Positions 7,024 to 17,851 of a DNA stretch of 64,000 bases are shown one piece after another (positions within the stretch are counted from its first letter, which is position 1; every line of letters begins with the position of its first letter). The position numbers were made by a program, and so were the translations under genes. The stretch comes from Myxococcota bacterium (lineage in GTDB: Bacteria > Myxococcota_A > UBA796 > UBA2385): contig JAKLKF010000015.1 of assembly GCA_023150805.1 (NCBI GenBank), positions 1 through 64,000 of the forward strand, in the 5' to 3' direction. The notes under the pieces are model-generated. The model was given only the letters and a program-made list of their open reading frames with translations, was not told where the DNA came from and searched no databases.

Positions 7024-8808
7024 TCAGCGCAGGGTCGGGCCCAGCGGCCGCAGCGAGATCCGGGGCAAGCTGGCTTCCAGGCGGAGACTTCCGCCCACCG
7101 GCGGCGGGCTCCACTCCACCAGCTCGCCGTCGACCACCGCGACGAAGCGGTAGGCGCCGCCCTCCAGCGGCGCGGCGAAGCGCACGTGGACGGCCGCGGG
7201 CCGCCCGTCCGGGGTCAGCGCCTGGACGGTGACCTCCAGGTCGGGGGTGGTGAGCACCTGCCCGACCTGGAAGGTGGCGCCCTCGCCGCGGAACATGCGG
7301 TCCATGGTGTGGCCCAGGAAGCCGCCGTCGGCCTGGATCGCCAGGGTGCGCGCGTCGATTCGCTCGACGGTGCTGCCGACCGCCATCGAGGACAGCAGCG
7401 TCACCCGCCGGGGCGCGGGCAGCGACGGGCCGGGCGCCGCCGTGCGGGCCGCGACGGAGCGGATGAGCCCGGTGTAGCCGACCATCAGCTCGGCGCCGTT
7501 GACGAAGACCAGGGTCTGCCCGGCCAGCGCGGGGTCGGCGGGCGCGTGCAGGGCGCCGGCGTGGAAGGCGCTGGCGCTCGCGGGCCACAGCAGCATGCGC
7601 CCCGGCAGCGCGGTCAGGCCCAGCAGCAGGTTGCCGCCGACCAGCGCCGCGACCACCCGCCGCCGCAGGCCCGGCACCGGCTCGCCGCCAAGCACGCCCA
7701 CCTGCTGCGCGGCCAGGGCCAGCAGGCCGAAGAAGCCGATCCCCGCCCACATCATCAGGCGCGCGGTGGGGAAGGCGCCGGCCGGGGGCACCAGGGCCAG
7801 CAGGCCGCCCAGCAGCAGGAAGCGCGCCGGTCGGGACCCGCGCAGCAGCGGGGCCAGGAGCAGACCCAGGCCCGACAGCAGGCCGACGGCGACCCCGGCG
7901 ACGGCGACCTGGGCGCCGCGGCCCAGGAAGATCCACAGGTCGACCGGCAGGAACAGCGCCTGCCCGGCCGCCATCCAGGGCCCGCGCTCGGCCAGGGCCC
8001 ACAGGAAGCGCAGGGGCTCGCGGCCCGGGTCGACGTAGAGCCCGCTGCCCGCCGCTCCGTAGCCACCCTCCTGGTAGTAGAGGCGCCAGGCGCCGACCAG
8101 CAGGCCGTAGGGCAGAAGGCGCAGCAGCCGGGCCCGGCGGGGGCCCTGCGCGGTGGCCTCCCAGGCGGCGACGTAGGCCAGGGCACCCAGGAAGGGCTCG
8201 CCGACGCCCAGGCCCAGGACCGTGGCGACCAGCGCCCACAGGGGCCTCCCCGCCAGGTGCAGGTGGATCGTCGCGGCGCCGGCGACCAGGGCGAGCAGGC
8301 CGTTGCGGCCGGCGATCCAGCCGACGACCATGGCGTGGTCGTCGTCCAGCGCGAAGAGCAGGGCGGCCAGGGCGGCGGCCAGCGGCAGCCCCGGCAGCAC
8401 CCGGCGGTACACGCCGGCGACCAGCGCGGCGGCCAGGCTCCACCAGGCCAGGCTGTGGGCGTGCTGCAGCGCCGGCGCGTCGGGCCACAGCGCGTAGTCG
8501 AGCTGGTGGGAGAGCACCGCCAGCGGCCGCAGGAAGCAGGCCCGCACGTCGGGATCGGCCCACCACGGCAGGATGCCCAGCTCCTGGAGCGGGCCGTTCA
8601 AGCCGGGTCCGGGCAGGAAGCAGAACAGGCCCCTCCACGGCGCGCCGACGTAGGCCACGCCCGGGTCCTGGGTGAGCACGGCCCGGTGGTACCAGTCGTC
8701 CATCACCAGGCCCGCGCCCAGGGCCGGCAGGCACAGCAGGGTCGACAGCAGCGCCACCCGCAGCGGCATGGACGGCCGGTCCAGCCAGGCCAGCAGCCGG
8801 CGCAGCAC
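7024..8808 (-). CDS. Polytopic membrane protein, glycosyltransferase-like
   Basis: A 594-residue protein with about ten hydrophobic segments through residue 420, then a soluble C-terminal region of mainly beta character. Near the N-terminus LVMDDWYHRAVL gives an acidic DD pair in the first periplasmic loop, as in GT-C and O-mannosyltransferase-like proteins. LDDDHAMVVGWIAGRNGLL and HLHLAGRP follow. This layout (loop DD, many helices, C-terminal beta domain) matches uncharacterised myxobacterial membrane proteins of glycosyltransferase type, but no catalytic motif is certain. GTG 8808 lies eight bases after the stop of the protease gene, so the two are probably co-transcribed. Confidence 0.65.
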   Translation of the reverse strand: MLRRLLAWLDRPSMPLRVALLSTLLCLPALGAGLVMDDWYHRAVLTQDPGVAYVGAPWRGLFCFLPGPGLNGPLQELGILPWWADPDVRACFLRPLAVLSHQLDYALWPDAPALQHAHSLAWWSLAAALVAGVYRRVLPGLPLAAALAALLFALDDDHAMVVGWIAGRNGLLALVAGAATIHLHLAGRPLWALVATVLGLGVGEPFLGALAYVAAWEATAQGPRRARLLRLLPYGLLVGAWRLYYQEGGYGAAGSGLYVDPGREPLRFLWALAERGPWMAAGQALFLPVDLWIFLGRGAQVAVAGVAVGLLSGLGLLLAPLLRGSRPARFLLLGGLLALVPPAGAFPTARLMMWAGIGFFGLLALAAQQVGVLGGEPVPGLRRRVVAALVGGNLLLGLTALPGRMLLWPASASAFHAGALHAPADPALAGQTLVFVNGAELMVGYTGLIRSVAARTAAPGPSLPAPRRVTLLSSMAVGSTVERIDARTLAIQADGGFLGHTMDRMFRGEGATFQVGQVLTTPDLEVTVQALTPDGRPAAVHVRFAAPLEGGAYRFVAVVDGELVEWSPPPVGGSLRLEASLPRISLRPLGPTLR

Positions 8809-8816
8809 GCCTGGGC

Positions 8817-9806
8817 TCAGCGGCGGCGGCGCAGGGCGACCAGCAGGCCCGGCAGCAGGCCCCCCAGCCCCGCCAGGCCGGCCGCGCTGGCGCAGGCCTT
8901 GCCGCCGTCCTCCTCCTCGCCGCCGGTGTCGCCCTCGGCCACGGCGCAGTCGGGATCGACCTCGTCGCACCAGGCGTCGCAGGTCCCGTCCTCGTAGCGA
9001 CCGTTCACCTCGCACAGGTCGCGGGTGCCGTGCTCGTCCTCGACCTGGTCGAGGATCCAGTCCCAGCCGACGTCGACGCGGCTGCTACCCGACTGGTACA
9101 GGCAGTTGGTGTCCCCCCAGGAGTGCACGGCGACCTGGATCCACTCGCCGCTGTCGTCGAGCTGGGCGAGCTGCGGCCCGCCGCTGTCGCCCGAGCAGAT
9201 CTGCCCCCCCTCGGGGCTGGACGAGGTGTTGCTGTACAGGAACATCTCGTCGACGTCGTCGAGCACCAGGTCGGCCGAGCGCTTGGTGCCGCTGCCGCTG
9301 CCGGCGCTGCTGGTGATGCCGAAGCCCACGCTCACCAGCTCCAGGCCGACGTCGGCCTCGGTGATCGGCGTGGGGTTGATGCGCAGGGCCGGTACGGGCG
9401 CGTCGTCCTCCAGGACGAGCACGGCGAAGTCGTACTGGCCCAGGTCGCTGCCGGTCGGGCCCGAGACCAGCTCCTCGTAGTCGGGGTGCACGGCCATGTC
9501 CTCGAAGCCGACGGTGTGGTCGGGGTCGGTGACCTCGGTGCCGAAGTAGGCCTGGCCGAACTCGACGACGGCCTCCAGCGGCAGGTCCGCCCCGCAGTGG
9601 GCGGCCGTCAGCACGATCCGCGGGGTGATGATCGAGCCCGTGCAGGCGCTGAAGGTGTACTCGCCGGCGCCGGCACCCAGCGCGACGACGGCGGGGAAGC
9701 CCTCCTCGGTCTCGCCGTTGACGATGCTGGTCGAGGGCACGCCGGTCGAGGGGAGGCCAGCGGCGGCGGAGGGGAAGGAGGCCAGGAGCGGGAGGAGGGC
9801 GAGCAT
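8817..9806 (-). CDS. Secreted trypsin-like serine protease with MYXO-CTERM-like tail
   Basis: A 329-residue S1 protease. An N-terminal signal sequence (LALLPLLASFPSAAAG) precedes IVNGETEEGFPAVVAL, the IVNG/IVGG activation site. The triad is visible: His in TAAHC (about residue 70), Asp in YDFAVL (about 126) and Ser in CSGDSGGP (about 206). After the catalytic domain come a Cys-rich acidic stretch and a terminal tail with Cys, a hydrophobic helix and RRRR, the MYXO-CTERM pattern for cell-surface anchoring or processing. No ribosome binding site precedes ATG 9806. Instead TACCGT lies seven bases upstream, suggesting a leaderless message. Confidence 0.9.
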   Translation of the reverse strand: MLALLPLLASFPSAAAGLPSTGVPSTSIVNGETEEGFPAVVALGAGAGEYTFSACTGSIITPRIVLTAAHCGADLPLEAVVEFGQAYFGTEVTDPDHTVGFEDMAVHPDYEELVSGPTGSDLGQYDFAVLVLEDDAPVPALRINPTPITEADVGLELVSVGFGITSSAGSGSGTKRSADLVLDDVDEMFLYSNTSSSPEGGQICSGDSGGPQLAQLDDSGEWIQVAVHSWGDTNCLYQSGSSRVDVGWDWILDQVEDEHGTRDLCEVNGRYEDGTCDAWCDEVDPDCAVAEGDTGGEEEDGGKACASAAGLAGLGGLLPGLLVALRRRR

Positions 9807-9813
9807 GGCGCGC

Positions 9814-9819
9814 ACGGTA
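9814..9819 (-). promoter_or_regulatory. -10-like element before protease gene
   Basis: On the minus strand CTACCGT ends seven bases before ATG 9806, placing the predicted transcription start at or next to the start codon. No Shine-Dalgarno is present. It matches the pattern seen at 13112, 19466, 56865 and 59154. Confidence 0.4.
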
Positions 9820-9847
9820 GCGCCGGCGGTGGCCGGGCGCGAGGGGC

Positions 9848-11912
9848 TCAGCGCGCCGGCCGGGCGTCCAGGGCGGCGCGCACCGTGCGCAGCAGCAGGT
9901 CGGGCGGGAAGGGCTTGTCCAGCAGGACGGGGCGCTCCCGATCCCCCAGCTCGCGCAGCAGGTCGCGGTCGGTGTGGCCGCTCATCAGCAGCACGGCGAT
10001 GCCCGGCCGCAGCTCGCGCACGAGCTGGACCAGCTCGATGCCGCTCACGCCGGGCATGATGATGTCGGAGAGCACCAGGTCGACGCGGTCGCCGGAGGTC
10101 TGGACCACCTGCATCGCCTGGTAGGCGTCGGCCGCCAGCAGCACCCGGTAGCCCTGGTCCTCGAGCATCTGCTGGACGACCAGGCGGATGGCCTCGTCGT
10201 CGTCGACCACCAGCACGGTCTCGGTGCCGCGCGGGGCCTCCGTCGGCGCGACCGGGGGCGCCGCAGGCAGGGGCGTTGCGTCGAGCGCCGGCAGCAGCAG
10301 GCAGACCCGGGTGCCCCGCTCGGGCGTGCTGTGCAGGTCCACGGCACCGTTGGCCGCCCGGGCGAAGCCGAAGACCAGGGACAGCCCCAGCCCGGTGCCC
10401 CGCCCCTCGGGCTTGGTCGTGAAGAAGGGCTCGAAGGCACGCGACAGGGTCGCCTCGTCCATGCCCAGGCCGTCGTCCTCGACCTCGACGGTCACGTAGG
10501 TGCCGGGCTCCGCCTGGGCGTCCCGGGCGGCCGCTCCGGCGGCGATCTCGCGCTCGCCGACGCGGACGTGCAGGTGGCCGCCGCCAGGCATCGCGTCCCT
10601 GGCGTTGACGGCCAGGTTGACCAGGGCCTGCTCGAGCTGGGCCGGGTCGATGTGCACCGGCAGCGGCCGCAGCGGCGCGACCAGCTCGAGCTGGACGTCC
10701 TCGCCCAGCAGGCGCCGCAGCATCTTGGCTAGGTTGCTCACCACCTCGAAGGGCAGCACGCGGCAGGGTCGCGAGGTCTGGCGCCGGCTGAAGGCCAGGA
10801 GCTGGCGGGTCAGCGCGGCGGCCCGGCCCTGGGCCTTGAGCACCTGCTCCAGGTCGTCCCGCACCGGAGAGTCGGGCCGGCACTTGTCCAGCGCGAACTG
10901 GGCGTGGCCGCCGATGACCATGAGCACGTTGTTGAAGTCGTGCGCGACGCCCCCGGCCAGCCGCCCCAGGGCTTCCATCTTCTGCGCGTGCTGGAGCTGC
11001 CGGGCCAGCCGCTCCTGCTCGTCGCGTTGCTGGACCTGCTCGGTCACGTCGCGGTCGATGCCCTCGATGGCGACCAGCAGCCCCTCGTCGTCGCGGATCG
11101 CCCGGGCCCGGGTCTCGACCCAGGCGACGCTGCCGTCCCGGCGCACCCGTCGGCTCACGAAGGGCTCGATCGGCGCACCGGGGGTGGAGAGGGCGGCCTG
11201 CACGGCGGGCAGGTCCTGCGGGTGGACCGCCGCACGGGCCAGGTCCGGGTCGGCGTAGAACTCCTGGTCGGACCAGCCGGTCAGCTCCCGGCAGGAGGGG
11301 CTGATGTACTCGAAGGCCAGCGTCGGATGGGTCCGAAGGCGGTAGATCACGTCCCGGGCGTTGTCGGCCAGCAGCCGGAAGAGCGTGAGCGCCTGCTGGG
11401 CCTCGCGCTCGGCGAACCGGCAGGACTCGACCTGCCGGGCCAGCGCGTGGTTGGCCGCCTCCAGCTCCTCCACCTTCTCCACCAGCTTGGCGACCAGCCG
11501 ACGGTTGTGGCGGCGAAGCAGCTCCACCTCGGGCGGGCGCGGCGCCGGCTCCGGCAGCGCGGCCTGGTTGCGCACCAGGATCTCGTGGACCTGAGAGAGC
11601 AGGGCCTCCGGCTGCTGGGGCTTCTCGACGAAGGCGGCCGCCCCCAGGTCCAGGAGCAGGCGGAGGTCCTGGGGATCGGCGTAGGAGGCCGAGTAGACCA
11701 TCACGGGCACGGCCCGCAGCGCCGGGTCGGCCGTCCAGCGCATGCACAGCTCGAAGCCGTCCATCTCGGGCATGAGCACGTCGGTGACCAGCAGGTCGAA
11801 GCGCTGCGCCCGCCCCGTCGCCAGGGCCTGGACACCGCTGTGGACCACGGCCACCTGGTGCCCGGCCGCCCCCAGCAGGAGGCGCAGGATCTCGGCCCCC
11901 TCCTGGCTGTCG

Positions 11913-11935
<23 letters not shown>
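9848..11935 (-). CDS. Hybrid sensor histidine kinase (REC-PAS-HisKA-HATPase-REC)
   Basis: A 695-residue soluble hybrid kinase. An N-terminal receiver (phospho-Asp in LLVTDVLMPEMDG) is followed by a coiled coil near 130-165 and a PAS/PAC domain (NARDVIYRLRTHPTLAFEY, CRELTGWSDQEF). HisKA has the phospho-His in LAGGVAHDFNNVL near residue 331. The ATPase has DDGLGMDEATL and GRGTGLGLSLV. A second receiver contains LVLSDIIMPGVSG. There is no DNA-binding output, so it works in a phosphorelay. ATG 11935 follows GGAGGT and overlaps the end of the upstream kinase gene by 23 bases, so the pair is translationally coupled and probably functions together. Confidence 0.93.
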
Positions 11936-12953
<1,018 letters not shown>

Positions 12954-13111
12954 GCGTCGAAGGACCTGGCGATCCGGCGCGAGCAGAGGACCTCCGGCTC
13001 CGGCTCCCGACGCCGGCGCAACCTCCGGCTAACCCCCACATCGGACGCTCCGCAGAGCGCGTTGCGCGGGTTGCCGCGCGCGGACTTCGGTGCGCCCCGC
13101 CAGCATCGCGC

Positions 13112-13117
13112 TACCTT
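13112..13117 (+). promoter_or_regulatory. -10-like element before VWA gene
   Basis: CTACCTT ends eight bases before ATG 13126, with no ribosome binding site between. This predicts a leaderless transcript. No convincing -35 hexamer was found. Confidence 0.4.
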
Positions 13118-13125
13118 GCGGCCCG

Positions 13126-15768
13126 ATGTCCCCTCGCCTGCCCCGCCTTCGTGACCGCCTCGCCGCCGCCGGCCGGGCCGCGGGCAACCGCATCGCCACG
13201 CTGGCCGCGGGAGGGCTGGCGGCCGACGGCGAGCCGACGGGGCCGGGCGCGGGCGCGGGCGCGCTCCAGGCGCTGCGGGACCTGGCCGGCCCGGCCTCGG
13301 ACCTGGCGCGGGCCGACGTGGCGGCGCTGCGGGCCTGGGGCCGGAACGTGCGCGCGGTCGAGGACACGCTGGGCGCGCCGACCGCCCGCGCCTACAGCCG
13401 GCTGGTCGTGTCCGCGGCCCAGGCCGACCCCGACCTGGCGCGCCTGGTGGCCTACACCCTGCCCGACCACCTGGCCCGGGTGCCCGAGGGCCAGCGGGGC
13501 CGCTACGTCAAGCTGCTGCAGGCCGTGCTGCGCGACCGCCCCGTCGCCCTGCCGCTGGTCGTGCGCACGCTGCCGGACCTGCTCGACCGCTTCGACGACA
13601 TGGCCCTGGCCCGCTACCTCTCGCGCGGCCTGGAGCTGCACGAAGAGAGCGCGCGCAAGGCCGAGAGCTTCCTGCGCCTGGAGTCCGGCCAGTCCCGCAA
13701 GGTGGCTGAGACCCTGACCCGGGGCGTGGCCCTGGGCGAGGTCCAGCGCATGCTGACCCTCTACGCCCGCGCGCACTGCGGCGAGACGGTCCAGGTGCGG
13801 CCCGCCGAGCAGGGCAAGGCCTTCACCGACGGCCACCACATCTACCTGCCCGAGGTGGTGGACCGCTTCGGCGACGAGCGCGACCGCCTGGTCTACCGGG
13901 TGCTGACCGCCCGGGCGGCCGGCTACCTGGAGTTCGGCACCCTGGACCTGGACCTGGGCAGCATCCCCGGGCAGTGGCCCGAGCCGCGCCCCGACGAGCT
14001 GGAGCAGGAGCGGCTGCTGCGCGCCTTCCCCAACAGCGCGATCGCGCGGGACCTGTTCACGGTGCTGGAGAACCTGCGGGTCGAGGCGCGGGTCCGCCGC
14101 GAGTACCCCGGCGTGGCCCGCGACATGGACGCGCTGTCCGCCGACCACGCCGCCGGCTGGCGGGAGGAGCGGCCCGACCCGGCCGCCCTGGCCCCTGCCG
14201 AGCAGGCCGTCGAGTGGCTGGCGCGCCGCGCCCTGGGCCTGCCCGAGCCGACGCTGTCCGACCCGGCCGCCCTGGAGGCCGCCCGCCGCGCCGCGCCGGC
14301 CCTGGCGCGGGTGCAGGCCGAGGGCGCCAGCGTGGTCGACACGGTCCAGGCGCTGCGGGAGGCCTTCCCCGCCGTGTACGGCCTGCTGCGCCTGGCCGGG
14401 GAGTCGCAGCGCAAGGACGACCCGGGCGAGCCCCCCGCCCGCGGCGCCAGCGGCCCGGGCGCCCCCGCCCCCTCCTCCGGCGAGACCGCCGCCGACCCGC
14501 CCACCCCGGGCGGGGGGGGACGCCGCCAGCCCTCCCCCGACGAGCTCGACTACCGGCCCATGCAGGCCGACCCGATGAGCGCGGGCGTGGAGCTGGATCG
14601 CATGGAGCCGGCCGACCGGCAGGTCGAGGCCCGCGCCCTGGAGCTGCTGCGCGGCATGCGCGAGCAGGGGCAGGAGGGGGCGCTCACCGAGCTGCGCGAC
14701 CAGGCCCGGCAGGAGGGCGCCTCCTACGAGGAGATGGCCGCGATGCTGGAGCGGATGGAGGCCCCCTCCGGCGGCATCGCCGAGCGCGCCGAGGGCGAGC
14801 GGGCCCCCCGCGACGACCGCCCCGCGGCGCGCGGCGTCAGCCTGGACCCCGACGTGCAGGCGCGGGCCCAGGTCCACCTCTACCCGGAGTGGGACGCCGG
14901 CATCGAGGACCACAAGCCGCGCTGGGTGCGGCTGACGGAGTACGACCTGCTGCCGGGCAGCCCCGAGTTCGTGCGCAAGGTCCGGGAGGAGCACGGGCCG
15001 CTCATCACCCAGGTCCGCCGCTCCTTCGAGGCCCTGCGCCCCGAGGGGATGCGCCGCCTGCGCGGGGTGCCCGACGGCGACGACATCGACCTGGACCGCG
15101 CGGTCGAGGCGCTCACCGAGCGCCGGGCCGGCGGCAGCCCCTCCGACCGCATCTACACCCGCCACCTGCCCCGCGAGCGCGACGTCGCGGTCGCCTTCCT
15201 GGTCGACATGTCCAGCTCGACCAACGAGGTCGCCAACGCCGAGGGCAAGCGCATCATCGACGTCGAGAAGCAGGCGCTCGTGCTGATCGCCGAGGCCGTG
15301 GACGCGATCGGCGACGCCTGCGCCATCTGGGGCTTCTCCGGCTACGGCCGCGACCAGGTCGCCTTCTACGTCGCCAAGGGCTTCGACGACCCCTGGGACG
15401 ACCGCGCCCGTGAGCGCGTGGGCCGCATCACCTGGAAGATGGAGAACCGCGACGGCGCCGCGATCCGGCACGCGACGAAGCGGCTGGCCGCGCGCAAGGC
15501 GCGGGTCCGGCTGCTGGTGGTGCTCTCCGACGGCAAGCCCCTGGACTGCGGCTGCGAGCACTACAGCGACCGCTACGCCCAGGAGGACACGCGCGTCGCC
15601 TTGCAGGAGGCGCGCACGGCCGGGGTCCACCCCTTCTGCATCACCGTGGACAGCCACGGGCAGGAGTACCTGGCCCGGATGTACGGCGAGGGGGGCTACA
15701 CGGTGATCAACCGGGTCGAGTCCCTGCCGCGCCGCCTGCCGCTGATCTACCGGCGCCTCACGCGCTGA
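13126..15768 (+). CDS. NorD/CbbO-type von Willebrand A protein
   Basis: An 880-residue cytosolic protein. The N-terminal helical region contains the family block FTVLENLRVEARVRREYPG near residue 320. A Pro/Gly-rich variable linker follows (about 440-580). The C-terminal VWA domain has a MIDAS motif (FLVDMSSST, about residue 693) and a conserved ending (VLSDGKPLDC, GVHPFCITVD). NorD and CbbO partner MoxR-class AAA+ proteins (NorQ, CbbQ) to insert metal or remodel enzymes such as nitric oxide reductase or Rubisco. No AAA+ partner, NorBC or Rubisco gene lies in this window, so its client is unknown. ATG 13126 is chosen because a -10-like TACCTT lies eight bases before it and the family-like sequence starts here. 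Confidence 0.82.
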   Translation: MSPRLPRLRDRLAAAGRAAGNRIATLAAGGLAADGEPTGPGAGAGALQALRDLAGPASDLARADVAALRAWGRNVRAVEDTLGAPTARAYSRLVVSAAQADPDLARLVAYTLPDHLARVPEGQRGRYVKLLQAVLRDRPVALPLVVRTLPDLLDRFDDMALARYLSRGLELHEESARKAESFLRLESGQSRKVAETLTRGVALGEVQRMLTLYARAHCGETVQVRPAEQGKAFTDGHHIYLPEVVDRFGDERDRLVYRVLTARAAGYLEFGTLDLDLGSIPGQWPEPRPDELEQERLLRAFPNSAIARDLFTVLENLRVEARVRREYPGVARDMDALSADHAAGWREERPDPAALAPAEQAVEWLARRALGLPEPTLSDPAALEAARRAAPALARVQAEGASVVDTVQALREAFPAVYGLLRLAGESQRKDDPGEPPARGASGPGAPAPSSGETAADPPTPGGGGRRQPSPDELDYRPMQADPMSAGVELDRMEPADRQVEARALELLRGMREQGQEGALTELRDQARQEGASYEEMAAMLERMEAPSGGIAERAEGERAPRDDRPAARGVSLDPDVQARAQVHLYPEWDAGIEDHKPRWVRLTEYDLLPGSPEFVRKVREEHGPLITQVRRSFEALRPEGMRRLRGVPDGDDIDLDRAVEALTERRAGGSPSDRIYTRHLPRERDVAVAFLVDMSSSTNEVANAEGKRIIDVEKQALVLIAEAVDAIGDACAIWGFSGYGRDQVAFYVAKGFDDPWDDRARERVGRITWKMENRDGAAIRHATKRLAARKARVRLLVVLSDGKPLDCGCEHYSDRYAQEDTRVALQEARTAGVHPFCITVDSHGQEYLARMYGEGGYTVINRVESLPRRLPLIYRRLTR

Positions 15769-15843
15769 CCCGCCCCTCCTTGCGTCGCTGTCCCCTTCGC
15801 ACTAGGGGGCGGCGCTTCCCCTCTCCCCGCCCTGGAGCCCCCG

Positions 15844-16641
15844 ATGCGCGCCCTCGCCCTGACCACGCTGCTGCTTCTCGCCTGCGCCCAGGAGCCCGCG
15901 CCCCCCGCGCCCCCGCCCGCCCCGCCGGCCGAGGTCACGCCGCCGCCCCCGCAGCCGCAGGCGATTGCGCTGACCGGCGGGCGCGTCGACCTGGTGTCGG
16001 TCAAGAACGGCTCGGCCGAGGTGCCCGCCCGCTTCGAGGTGGTGCAGGGGCAGGTGTCCATCGACCCGCTGGCGATCCAGGCCACCACCGGCACCCTGAC
16101 CATCGACCTGGCCAGCTGGAACAGCGACCTGGAGCTGCGCGACACCCGGATGAAGGAGGTCTTCTTCGGCGTGGCGGAGCACCCCACCACCACCTTCGAG
16201 CTGGCCGCCATCGACGCGCCCTCGGGCAAGCTCGAGAAGGTGGGCGACAAGGTGACGGGCACGGCGCGCGGCGCCTTGACCTGGCGCGCCGTCCGCCAGG
16301 AGCTGAGCCTGCCCGTCGAGCTGACCCGGACCGCCGACCAGGCCTACGCCGTGCACGTGCCCCGCTTCGAGCAGAGCATCGCCGCCCTGCAGATGAACGA
16401 GCCGCTGCAGGCGCTCATCAAGGTCTGCGAGCACGAGAGCGTCGACGATGTCGTGAAGGTCTCGCTGGACCTGCAGGTGGGCGTCCAGCCCCCGCCGCCG
16501 GCCGAGCCGCCCCCCCCCGCGGCCGAGGGGGAGCGCGTGCTGGAGCAGCCCGCGCGGCCCCTGGGCGACGCGCCCGCGCCTCGGCCGATCGAGCGCGCCC
16601 AGCCGGAGAGCGGCCGGGCCCTGCCCAAGTCGGGCCAGTAG
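15844..16641 (+). CDS. YceI-domain lipoprotein
   Basis: A 265-residue lipoprotein with signal peptide and lipobox LLLLACAQ, then a Pro-rich linker. The YceI lipocalin-like beta barrel spans about residues 40-210 (TGTLTIDLASWNSD, LRDTRMKEVFFGVAEHP, FELAAI), a fold that binds isoprenoids or amphiphiles in the periplasm. The Pro/Ala/Glu-rich C-terminal extension of about 50 residues is unusual for YceI. SD GGAG lies upstream of ATG 15844. It is followed closely by a small membrane protein and a phosphoesterase, probably in one operon. Confidence 0.88.
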   Translation: MRALALTTLLLLACAQEPAPPAPPPAPPAEVTPPPPQPQAIALTGGRVDLVSVKNGSAEVPARFEVVQGQVSIDPLAIQATTGTLTIDLASWNSDLELRDTRMKEVFFGVAEHPTTTFELAAIDAPSGKLEKVGDKVTGTARGALTWRAVRQELSLPVELTRTADQAYAVHVPRFEQSIAALQMNEPLQALIKVCEHESVDDVVKVSLDLQVGVQPPPPAEPPPPAAEGERVLEQPARPLGDAPAPRPIERAQPESGRALPKSGQ

Positions 16642-16649
16642 GGGCCACC

Positions 16650-17051
16650 GTGGAGACCGGACTGCTGCACCTGCACCGCACGCTGGGCTACCTCGTCTTC
16701 GTCCTGTCGCTCGTGGGCCTCGTGCTGGCGCTCACCAAGGCGCGCACCGACGCGCGGGCCGCCCGCCTGATGGACCAGCTCCACCGCTTCGGGTTGTTGA
16801 TGGCCGGACGGCTGAACATCCTGATCGGCGTCGCCACCCTGGCGGTGGGCATCTGGCCCTGGACGACCTGGTGGGCCTGGGCCGGGCTGCTGCTGTGGGC
16901 GCCCGTCGAGATCGTCAACAAGCGGATGATCAGCCCGGAGCTGGCGCTGGCGCGCGACGGAGGGGCGGCCAGCACCCGCCTGGTCGCCGGGGCGGCCGCC
17001 GAGCTGGTGCTGATCGTCGCCATCTTCGGGCTGATGTCCGCGCGGCCCTGA
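16650..17051 (+). CDS. Small four-helix membrane protein
   Basis: This 133-residue protein has four predicted membrane segments (LGYLVFVLSLVGLVLAL, LNILIGVATLAVGIW, WWAWAGLLLWAPVEIV, ELVLIVAIFGLMSA). Two His (HLHRTLGY, DQLHRFG) lie near helix ends and could bind a cofactor. Family not recognised. GTG 16650 starts eight bases after the YceI stop, and its own stop is two bases before the next gene, so it belongs to a three-gene unit with the YceI and phosphoesterase genes. YceI proteins often accompany cytochrome b561-like membrane proteins, but the expected four-His pattern is not evident here. Confidence 0.6.
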   Translation: METGLLHLHRTLGYLVFVLSLVGLVLALTKARTDARAARLMDQLHRFGLLMAGRLNILIGVATLAVGIWPWTTWWAWAGLLLWAPVEIVNKRMISPELALARDGGAASTRLVAGAAAELVLIVAIFGLMSARP

Positions 17052-17053
17052 GC

Positions 17054-17806
17054 GTGCAGGTGACGCCGGTCGACCAGGACGGGGGGCCGCCCGCCGGGCC
17101 GCCGCTCTTCGCCGTCATCGGCGACGTGCACGCCAACGAGGAGCGCCTGGCCCGGGTGCTCGACCGGATCGACCAGGTGGCGGCCGAGCGCGGGCGCCTG
17201 GACGCGATCCTGCTGGTGGGCGACCTGGCCTGCGCCGGCCACGGCCGCAGCCGGTCGGCGGACAAGGTCCGCCTGTACAAGGCCCAGGTGGCGGCCGTGC
17301 TCGCCCAGGTCCGGCAGCGGGGCCACCCGCTGTACTTCGTGCCGGGCAACCACGACCTGCGCCAGGTCGACGACCCGGCCGACGTCGACGGCCGCCGGGT
17401 CGAGGTCGGCGGCCTGCGCCTGCTGGGGGTCGGCGGGGCCGGGCCGGACATCTTCGGCTTCGCCTACGAGTGGCCCGAGGAGGAGATCCGCGCCCTGCGC
17501 CTGCCGCGCGCCGACATCCTGCTGTGCCACGCCCCTCCCCGGGACACGGCGCTCGACCGCATCCACGACGGCCGCCACGTCGGCTCCTCGGCGATCCGCG
17601 ACCTGGCCCTGCGCACCCGCGGCGTCCTGCTGTGCGGCCACATCCACGAGGCGCCGGGCATGGAGCGGCTGGGCGACTGCCTGTGCATGAACGTCGGCGC
17701 CCTGGGGGCGCCTTTCCCCGGCACCCGGGTGGGCTTCGTCCACGGCCTGGACCGCCTGGTCCTGGAGGACCTGGAGCACGGCACCCGGCAGGAGTGGCGC
17801 CGGTAG
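17054..17806 (+). CDS. Metallophosphoesterase
   Basis: A 250-residue calcineurin-like phosphoesterase with the full metal-site set: GDVHANEE, GDLACAGHG, GNHDLRQ, CHAPPRD and CGHIHE. It is cytosolic, with no signal peptide. GTG 17054 lies two bases after the preceding stop. Family members hydrolyse phosphomono- or diesters using a dinuclear metal centre; substrate unknown. It is probably co-expressed with the small membrane protein and YceI lipoprotein upstream. Confidence 0.88.
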   Translation: MQVTPVDQDGGPPAGPPLFAVIGDVHANEERLARVLDRIDQVAAERGRLDAILLVGDLACAGHGRSRSADKVRLYKAQVAAVLAQVRQRGHPLYFVPGNHDLRQVDDPADVDGRRVEVGGLRLLGVGGAGPDIFGFAYEWPEEEIRALRLPRADILLCHAPPRDTALDRIHDGRHVGSSAIRDLALRTRGVLLCGHIHEAPGMERLGDCLCMNVGALGAPFPGTRVGFVHGLDRLVLEDLEHGTRQEWRR

Positions 17807-17851
17807 CGCCCCGAGGCCCTCGCCGTCCTCGCCCGCCGCCGCGCCCGCCGT

